This document shows positions 1-3,729 of a stretch of DNA of 22,723 nucleotides, piece by piece. The stretch lies in the IMG/VR virus record IMGVR_UViG_3300022752_000416, positions 1 to 22,723 of that record, one strand, 5' to 3'. Both the position numbers and the translations under genes were made by a program. This DNA comes from a virus. Numbering within the stretch: position 1 is the first letter of the stretch; every line of letters starts with the position of its first letter. The notes beneath the pieces were generated by a model that saw nothing but the letters and a program-made list of their open reading frames with translations, was not told the origin of the DNA and searched no databases.

Positions 1-259
1 CACTGCGCCCAAAGTTGAACATGGAACTCACGCCCTGCCCAGGCATCGCGCCCACCTTCTCAATTACGACGTGCGCTTCATTGCGCGGATACCAGCCATC
101 CAAAATATCCACTAAGGTCACCGCTGAAATGTGGCTCTTCATGGTCTTGCCTGACGCTATCTTGAGCGTAGGCATATCCACTACAGAGTCCAGCACTCCA
201 TCCTCAAAGAATGCAATTGCTCCGCTGATACCTGGGTCAATGCCGATAACAAAACTCAT
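1..259 (-). CDS. RuvC-like Holliday junction resolvase, partial (C-terminus outside window)
   Basis: Reads leftwards from ATG 259-257 and is still open at base 1, so 86 N-terminal residues are visible. The protein begins with a beta strand and the signature GIDPGISGAIAF, where the Asp is the first metal-binding acid of the RuvC/RNase H fold. A second strand, HVVIEKVGAMPGQG, supplies the catalytic Glu, and SSMFNFGRS follows as in phage RuvC-like nucleases. The family cuts four-way and branched DNA, in phages to resolve replication or packaging intermediates. The start overlaps the stop of the upstream HTH gene in an ATGA, so the two are probably translated together. The later catalytic acids lie off the window, so activity cannot be confirmed. 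The family assignment is strong; whether it is a true resolvase or a related debranching nuclease is not settled. Confidence 0.88.
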   Translation of the reverse strand, partial: MSFVIGIDPGISGAIAFFEDGVLDSVVDMPTLKIASGKTMKSHISAVTLVDILDGWYPRNEAHVVIEKVGAMPGQGVSSMFNFGRS

Positions 260-486
260 GCCTGGCTCTCCTTCTGTAGCGCCAGCAACCTGGCCTCCAC
301 CAGGGCGTCGCAAGCCTCTTGCAGATTGATGACTGCCGAGTACAGTGGAACGACCTTGCCGGTGGACCAGCGGCTCACCTGGGCCTTATCGATGCCTGCC
401 GCGTATGCGACATCGCTTAGAGTGAAACCTGACCTCTCTGCTTTCTCGCGGATTGTTCTGATTGCTTGTTGTGTAGTGGATTCCAT
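256..486 (-). CDS. Small XRE-type helix-turn-helix DNA-binding protein
   Basis: A 76-residue protein if started at ATG 486-484. A start at ATG 516 would add ten residues but has no ribosome binding site, whereas AAGGAG (minus strand, about 506-501) lies 14 bases before ATG 486, which is rather far. Residues about 17-50 look like an HTH: TLSDVAYAAGIDKAQVSRWSTG has the usual S/T-L-x-D-x-A-x-x-A-G...Q-V-S-R-W pattern of Cro/CI/XRE proteins. The rest is a short helix rich in Ala and Leu. It overlaps the ruvC-like gene by four bases (ATGA) and sits on one side of a divergent intergenic region with inverted repeats, so autoregulation and control of the rightward early operon is a reasonable inference. 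No dimerisation or protease domain is present, which argues against a full CI repressor; a Cro-like role is more likely. Confidence 0.72.
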   Translation of the reverse strand: MESTTQQAIRTIREKAERSGFTLSDVAYAAGIDKAQVSRWSTGKVVPLYSAVINLQEACDALVEARLLALQKESQA

Positions 487-625
487 GATTAGATTATCAT
501 CTCCTTGTTGACGCATTCTACACCGAAAAGTCTAGGTGTTTTCCCTAATGCATTTCGCAACTGCTGTTTGTGATGTAGTAGTCAACAGATATATGATGCG
601 CCTGTCATCAACAACCGGAGTAAAT
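487..625. promoter_or_regulatory. Divergent promoter/operator region between the HTH gene and the rightward early operon
   Basis: 139 bases without a convincing gene separate two outward-facing transcription units. Rightward, TTGTGA (568-573) and TATGAT (592-597) with an 18-base gap resemble a sigma-70 promoter, followed by CCGGAG (615-620) five bases before ATG 626. Leftward, TAGAAT (minus strand, 520-515) is a good -10 but has no good -35. An inverted repeat ACACC-N10-GGTGT (520-539), interleaved with GAAAA (525-529) and TTTTC (539-543), lies just upstream of that -10, where an operator would sit. The HTH protein encoded next to it is the obvious candidate ligand. Promoters were read by eye, so the exact elements are tentative. 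Confidence 0.42.
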
Positions 626-913
626 ATGAAACTTACCAACTACCAGCGCAGTCAGCTTAAAGCTGCCGCCTGCTTCGGAGGCGAACACATTGACAAGGTG
701 GTTGCCGAATTGCAACGCGAGAACCCAGAAGCCTTTTTGCGCGAGTCGGAGCTGGACCAGCGCGACTTCTACCACCAGCCAATGGCCGTTCATCGGTCCT
801 ACGTTGAGCGTTTCCTGCCTCGCCGTAAGAGCGAGTACAACCAGGAACAGATCCAGGTGATGGCGCAGAACCACTACCTTGAAACCACTTACCAGATCGG
901 AGTCGGAGCATGA
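626..913 (+). CDS. Unknown early protein, 95 residues
   Basis: First gene of the rightward cluster. ATG 626 is chosen because CCGGAG ends five bases upstream; an extension to the GTG at 536 would run through the promoter-like region. The protein begins MKLTNYQRSQLKAAACFGG and is mostly helical and highly charged, with QRENPEAFLRESELDQRDFY and, later, RRKSEYNQEQIQVMAQNHYL. I recognise no catalytic motif, signal peptide or membrane segment. Position as the first gene after a divergent promoter, small size and tight coupling to the next gene suggest an early host-takeover or regulatory protein, but that is inference only. The stop overlaps the next start (ATGA at 910-913). Confidence 0.7.
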   Translation: MKLTNYQRSQLKAAACFGGEHIDKVVAELQRENPEAFLRESELDQRDFYHQPMAVHRSYVERFLPRRKSEYNQEQIQVMAQNHYLETTYQIGVGA

Positions 914-996
914 AACAAGCTATGTATGACGCGGCACTCACTATCGCAATCCTTACCGCACTTTATTGTGTACTCAATTCATGGTGGTTCGCATGA
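910..996 (+). CDS. Tiny single-pass membrane peptide, 28 residues
   Basis: ATG 910 overlaps the previous stop (ATGA) and the frame closes at TGA 994-996, itself overlapping the next start (ATGATGA, 993-999). The peptide begins MKQAMYDAALTIAILTALYC and then continues VLNSWWFA. Residues about 7-22 form one uncharged hydrophobic stretch, with one Lys and a mid-sequence Asp near the N-terminus and aromatic Trp-Trp-Phe at the other end, as at a membrane interface. GGAG at 905-908 is only one base from ATG 910, so the second ATG at 922 (24 residues) may be used. Overlap on both sides argues it is a real gene, but such a short frame could occur by chance. Function unknown. Confidence 0.5.
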   Translation: MKQAMYDAALTIAILTALYCVLNSWWFA

Positions 997-1241
997 TGAA
1001 CCCGCTAGAGATTGAGATCAAGCGCACAGTGTTCGCGCACTTACCCGCCGTCGGAGACTTTGGCATCCTGTCACGCGGTGACCTGGCCACTGTCCTGCAT
1101 ACCGCTTGCACTGAGGCTGCACTTGCAGGATGGGCGCGTGGTGCTGAGACCGCACAGAAACGTCTGGACCAGGAACTAGAGATTCTGCGCCAGGAGTTGA
1201 AGTCTATCCAAACCGAATTGGCGTATGCCAAGGCTAACTAG
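993..1241 (+). CDS. Unknown coiled-coil early protein, 82 residues
   Basis: Starts at one of two adjacent ATGs (993 or 996) that overlap the stop of the membrane peptide; GGTGG at 983-987 is a modest ribosome binding site. The N-terminal half (IEIKRTVFAHLPAVGDFGIL, then SRGDLATVLHTACTEAALAGWARGAE) is a small globular or helical domain. The last about 35 residues (AQKRLDQELEILRQELKSIQ onward) have leucine and charged residues in a heptad-like pattern, typical of a coiled coil and so of an oligomer. No enzyme motif is visible. It belongs to the same tightly packed cluster as its neighbours. A frame starting at GTG 966 would swallow most of the membrane peptide and has no better start signal. 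Confidence 0.7.
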   Translation: MMNPLEIEIKRTVFAHLPAVGDFGILSRGDLATVLHTACTEAALAGWARGAETAQKRLDQELEILRQELKSIQTELAYAKAN

Positions 1242-1350
1242 CCTAATCGTGCTGGCGCTCTGCGCCATGCTGTTTGTGTTTGATTCACCGGAGTACGCAT
1301 CATGGATGACGATGATATTGATTCCTGGGCAACCATCGCCCTGGGCTTGA
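1225..1350 (+). CDS. Possible small hydrophobic peptide, 41 residues, overlapping both neighbours
   Basis: An ATG inside the end of the coiled-coil gene opens a frame MPRLTSLIVLALCAMLFVFD followed by SPEYASWMTMILIPGQPSPWA. The beginning looks like an export signal or a single membrane span: one Arg, then about fifteen hydrophobic residues, then Ser-Pro. It overlaps the previous gene by 17 bases and the next by 49 bases. It fills what would otherwise be a 60-base gap in a cluster with almost no gaps, which is the main reason to list it. No clear ribosome binding site is present, and the hydrophobic run could be an accident of composition, so this is a low-confidence call. Confidence 0.3.
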   Translation: MPRLTSLIVLALCAMLFVFDSPEYASWMTMILIPGQPSPWA

Positions 1351-1478
1351 TAGCCAGCATATTTTTCTTCATTGGCCTGATGGCCGTTGTAGCCGCCGCC
1401 TGCATGGCCTGGGGCTACTACACATATGAGCCTATCTGCGGCAGCATCGCCGCCTTATTTACTCAGGAGTGCAAGTGA
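1302..1478 (+). CDS. Small membrane protein, 58 residues
   Basis: ATG 1302 follows CCGGAG (1288-1293) at eight bases, the same core used by the first gene of the cluster. The protein opens with an acidic cap (MDDDDIDSW) followed by a long hydrophobic stretch, residues about 9-38 (TIALGLIASIFFFIGLMAVV continuing AAACMAWG), enough for one long or two closely packed helices. The tail has two Cys (46 and 57) around GSIAALFTQE. With the acidic end first and no positive charge there, the N-terminus may face the periplasm. The stop overlaps the next start (TGATG, 1476-1480). I do not recognise a family; early phage membrane peptides often block superinfection or alter host envelope physiology, but nothing here proves that. 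Confidence 0.65.
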   Translation: MDDDDIDSWATIALGLIASIFFFIGLMAVVAAACMAWGYYTYEPICGSIAALFTQECK

Positions 1479-1711
1479 TGACCGGATTTAATTCAAAGCG
1501 TGACGCGGCTGCGGACAAGCATCGCACCATGAGCAAAAAAGACTTGGCTATGGACAGCCTGACGCGCATCTGCGAGATACAGCAGCGCCTAATTAACCAA
1601 CTGATTGCTATGGAGCAGAACTCTTATGCCCGTGGTTATGAGGATGGGATGGCGGCGCAGGCCGAGGTGGACATAGCCCTAAACGAAATTGCGTCTGGCG
1701 AGTCAAAATGA
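1478..1711 (+). CDS. Unknown early protein, 77 residues
   Basis: ATG 1478 is chosen over the in-frame GTG at 1469 because AGGAG (1464-1468) sits nine bases before it and it overlaps the previous stop by one base. The chain is helical: a basic N-terminus (KRDAAADKHRTMSKKDLAMD), then LTRICEIQQRLINQLIAMEQ and a C-terminal NSYARGYEDGMAAQAEVDIA. The middle has spaced Ile/Leu residues that suit a short coiled coil or helical hairpin. No catalytic motif, signal or membrane span. The stop overlaps the zinc-ribbon gene (ATGA at 1708-1711). Confidence 0.68.
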   Translation: MTGFNSKRDAAADKHRTMSKKDLAMDSLTRICEIQQRLINQLIAMEQNSYARGYEDGMAAQAEVDIALNEIASGESK

Positions 1712-1938
1712 TATGCCCAGAATGCAAAGCCTGGACCCGCGTCCTAGAGACCAGGCATAAATACGACAACGAAGTTTATCGTCGGTATGAGTGCGCCAAT
1801 ACGCACCGGTTCTCAACGATGGAGAAAGTGAAACTCAAAGAGGTGAAGAATGCAGATAACAGCAACATTCCAAGACGAACAGGAGGCGATCAAAGCGATC
1901 TACTCGGGCTACGCCTGGCAGACCCTGCAAGAGATTAA
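1708..1938 (+). CDS. Zinc-ribbon protein resembling the NrdR/Ogr N-terminal domain
   Basis: A 76-residue frame beginning at ATG 1708. MICPECKAWTRVLETRHKYD and RRYECANTHRFST follow the layout of the NrdR zinc ribbon (CPxC, then V-x-x-[ST]R, then R-R-x-E-C, then RF-[ST]T-x-E), and also recall Ogr/Delta-type phage regulators. The visible ligands are Cys3, Cys6, Cys29 and probably His33, in place of the usual fourth Cys. The NrdR ATP-cone domain is absent, so it is a stand-alone nucleic-acid or protein binder rather than a full NrdR. The last 29 residues overlap the next gene in another frame and look unlike a fold, being low in hydrophobic residues. The functional protein may therefore be essentially the first about 47 residues with a disordered tail. 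Confidence 0.62.
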   Translation: MICPECKAWTRVLETRHKYDNEVYRRYECANTHRFSTMEKVKLKEVKNADNSNIPRRTGGDQSDLLGLRLADPARD

Positions 1939-2041
1939 TGAAGTGCTGCGCTCAAATAGAAAACACGGCCTACCTTTTGAGCAGACCGTGTCTCAAATAC
2001 AGGCATCTGTGAACGATGCCTTGGCGCTGATTCCGGATTAA
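1850..2041 (+). CDS. Unknown small helical protein, 63 residues
   Basis: ATG 1850 lies three bases after GAGGTGAAG, a usable ribosome binding site inside the zinc-ribbon gene. The sequence MQITATFQDEQEAIKAIYSG, then YAWQTLQEINEVLRSNRKHG, then a C-terminal helix SQIQASVNDALALIPD, is balanced, amphipathic and protein-like, better than the overlapping frame over the same bases. It ends at TAA 2039-2041 and shares a TTAA with the stop of the opposing acidic gene. No domain recognised. It is the last gene of the rightward cluster; no room exists for a separate terminator between the converging units. Confidence 0.66.
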   Translation: MQITATFQDEQEAIKAIYSGYAWQTLQEINEVLRSNRKHGLPFEQTVSQIQASVNDALALIPD

Positions 2042-2328
2042 GCGGCCTCGGCTTCTTCTTCCTCTTCGTCGTCGTATTCTTCTTCGTCGTCGTATTCTTC
2101 TTCGTCGTCGCCCCAATCTGCCTCTTCGTCTTCAACCAGCAACCACTCGCCGGTCTCTTCGTTCAGCCAGTACCAAGCGTCGTACTCAGCGTCGAACCAG
2201 CAGTAGCAATCTGCCTCGTCGTCGTACTCGTACTCTTCGCCATCTTGAAAGCAATCGACTAACGATTCGCAATCGCTGTTGATTTCTACTTCGGTGGAAT
2301 TGTTGATGATAAATGTGAATGAATACAT
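2038..2328 (-). CDS. Hyper-acidic protein without basic residues, 96 residues
   Basis: ATG 2328 is preceded by AAGGA seven bases away, and that binding site contains the stop of the upstream metallophosphoesterase gene, so the two are coupled. By direct count the protein holds 42 Asp/Glu and no Lys, Arg or His. The N-terminus (MYSFTFIINNSTEVEINSDC) looks like a small beta element; the middle is rich in Tyr, Trp and Cys (ADCYCWFDAEYDAWYWLNEE), and the end is an Asp/Glu/Tyr repeat (EEEYDDEEEYDDEEEEE). The charge and the aromatic spacing recall phage DNA-mimic proteins that block host DNA-binding enzymes, or acidic chaperone-like tails. No known anti-restriction family can be named from sequence alone. 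The acidic end is encoded by an 18-base tandem repeat. Confidence 0.72.
   Translation of the reverse strand: MYSFTFIINNSTEVEINSDCESLVDCFQDGEEYEYDDEADCYCWFDAEYDAWYWLNEETGEWLLVEDEEADWGDDEEEYDDEEEYDDEEEEEAEAA
2063..2110. repeat. 18-base tandem repeat encoding Asp/Glu/Tyr
   Basis: The plus strand from 2063 to 2110 is a perfect period-18 sequence of about 2.7 units, each with the core CTTCGTCGTCGTATT. On the coding (minus) strand one unit gives Tyr-Asp-Asp-Glu-Glu-Glu. Such a tract can gain or lose whole units by slippage without shifting the frame, which would lengthen or shorten the acidic tail of the hyper-acidic protein. Confidence 0.85.
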
Positions 2329-2338
2329 GGTGAAGTCC

Positions 2339-3307
2339 TTAAACGTTGATGATTTGACCGCGAAACTCTACCTGATCGTCAGCCCACTTATGAACCAACT
2401 CAGGCCACAAAATCCTACCATTTTTGAATGTCAGGACCGCAAATCCCGACCGGTGGTTCAGAGGATTCCCTTCTCCATAATCAAACTGTGGGCCATAGGG
2501 TTCGGCAAGCGTTCCAGTATCTACGCCATACCTATTTCCCTTGTAATCAGCAAATGGCGTTACCTTCAGCGAGTGCAGATGGCCGGTGACAATAGATATT
2601 CCAGCGTTAACCGTGTTGTTGTGGGCGGCGTGGATGCCGGATCTGTAGCGGTGCTTGATGATGCAGTCCGGTGTAGGCCAGACAGACCAGGCAAACTCCC
2701 AGGCTGGGAGATGGTCCTGCAACTTGAACCCATGCACCTCACGGTACTGAGGAGCCTGGGACGCCAGCTTGTTGGCGAATCTGCTGTCGTGATTTCCCCA
2801 AGTAAACAGCAGCTTTACATTGTGCCTGGCTGCCTTGGCCGTTTCCTCAATCTCGCCAAGATGGGCCTGCACCGCCTTGAGTTCTTCTATTACGCTAGGA
2901 GTCTTGGACCATCCCAACGGGTCGTGCCTGCTGATAGTAGCCCCGTCGAATGCATCTCCATTAGAGATGACTGCGTGCGGCTTGAGTTCTTTGATTGCCC
3001 AAAGCAGGCCACGGTATGCGGTGGTGTACTCGCCAGGCCAGAAATGCGCGTCACTGAAAACGATTATGGTCTGGTCGAGGATGCCGAGATCCACTCGGTT
3101 CAGCGACGTCTGGATTGGCTGATACTGAGAGTATTTTTGCGACCTCTCATCAAATCCAATCAATGGCTGGTTGGTATCCTTTTCAATTCTGCGCCGTCGA
3201 TTATTGACAGAACGCTCAGTAACATCCAAGTGTTCAGCGACTTTAGAGCAAGATCCAAAACGCTTCCAGACATTGATAAACTCTTCACGGGAAACTTTAG
3301 GTTGCAT
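2339..3307 (-). CDS. Metallophosphoesterase with N-terminal helix-turn-helix
   Basis: Start ATG 3307 has GGAG five bases upstream; the ATG at 3340 has no such site. The 322 residues comprise an N-terminal HTH-like segment (about 8-40, SREEFINVWKRFGSCSKVAE then HLDVTERSVNNRRRR), a linker, and a calcineurin-like phosphoesterase domain from about residue 80. The two-metal motifs are complete: FSDAHFW (Asp86, His88), SNGDAFDG (Asp118), WGNHDSR (Asn172, His173), GIHAAHNN (His226/His229) and TGHLHS (His243, His245). The family cleaves phosphodiester or phosphomonoester bonds; phage members are often called nucleases or DNA repair exonucleases, but the substrate here is unknown. The HTH suggests DNA targeting. 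Its stop codon lies inside the ribosome binding site of the acidic protein gene. Confidence 0.86.
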   Translation of the reverse strand: MQPKVSREEFINVWKRFGSCSKVAEHLDVTERSVNNRRRRIEKDTNQPLIGFDERSQKYSQYQPIQTSLNRVDLGILDQTIIVFSDAHFWPGEYTTAYRGLLWAIKELKPHAVISNGDAFDGATISRHDPLGWSKTPSVIEELKAVQAHLGEIEETAKAARHNVKLLFTWGNHDSRFANKLASQAPQYREVHGFKLQDHLPAWEFAWSVWPTPDCIIKHRYRSGIHAAHNNTVNAGISIVTGHLHSLKVTPFADYKGNRYGVDTGTLAEPYGPQFDYGEGNPLNHRSGFAVLTFKNGRILWPELVHKWADDQVEFRGQIINV

Positions 3308-3357
3308 GGTGACTCCACAAAGTTGCGTGGAATCTAACACTTATTGATGTAATAGAT
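3308..3357. promoter_or_regulatory. Short divergent intergenic region with inverted repeats
   Basis: Fifty bases separate the leftward metallophosphoesterase gene from the rightward winged-helix gene. It contains CCAC-N8-GTGG (3315-3330) and ATCTA-N16-TAGAT (3332-3357), the second reaching up to the start of the winged-helix gene. Two DNA-binding proteins flank it, so these are candidate operators. I cannot identify convincing -35/-10 pairs in either direction, and the winged-helix gene has no Shine-Dalgarno sequence here. Confidence 0.3.
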
Positions 3358-3729
3358 ATGAAGCCAACCCGCCTAAAGCAGATTGAGCAGGCACTTAGGA
3401 AACGCCCTATGACTCGCAAGGAGTTAGCGGCTGCCGTGTTCCTATCTCAGCGTGCTGTTGAGTACAACATGAAGAAGATGCATGAGCGCGGCCAGGTCTA
3501 CGTCGCAGGCTGGTCCCGCACCAAGGGGGCGCTTGCCCGTGTCTACGCTTGGGGGATAGGGACCGACGCCCCACGCCCTGCGGCCTACTCAGGGTATGAG
3601 CGCGTGCAGCGGGTGCGTGAGCGTGAGTCTCCAGAGGAGAAAGACTTTCGCCTGGCGCGTGAGCGAGGCAAGCGCAGGAAGATTAAGGTTGATCCGCTGA
3701 TGGCAGCTTTCTACTCAATCCCCAAGTAG
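3358..3729 (+). CDS. Winged-helix DNA-binding protein
   Basis: A 123-residue protein on the strand opposite to everything around it. Residues about 5-60 fit a winged helix: QIEQALRKRPMTRKELAAAV, then FLSQRAVEYNMKKMHERGQV as the recognition helix and start of the wing, then YVAGWSR for the wing strands. The second half is a long, very basic tail (ERVQRVRERESPEEKDFRLA, then RERGKRRKIKVD) likely to be disordered or to bind nucleic acid. The start ATG 3358 has no ribosome binding site, so leaderless translation or a weak start is possible. Its last 15 bases overlap the end of the converging 715-residue gene. A likely role is a regulator of the early-to-late switch, but this rests on fold and position only. 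Confidence 0.7.
   Translation: MKPTRLKQIEQALRKRPMTRKELAAAVFLSQRAVEYNMKKMHERGQVYVAGWSRTKGALARVYAWGIGTDAPRPAAYSGYERVQRVRERESPEEKDFRLARERGKRRKIKVDPLMAAFYSIPK

Noticed and set aside
536-625. N-terminal extension of the first early gene from GTG 536
   Set aside because: The extension covers the promoter-like elements, and CCGGAG just before ATG 626 fixes the start.
2279-3337. 352-residue open frame on the plus strand
   Set aside because: It lies antisense to the phosphoesterase, whose metal motifs are complete; the plus frame has no domain and no ribosome binding site, so it is a shadow frame.
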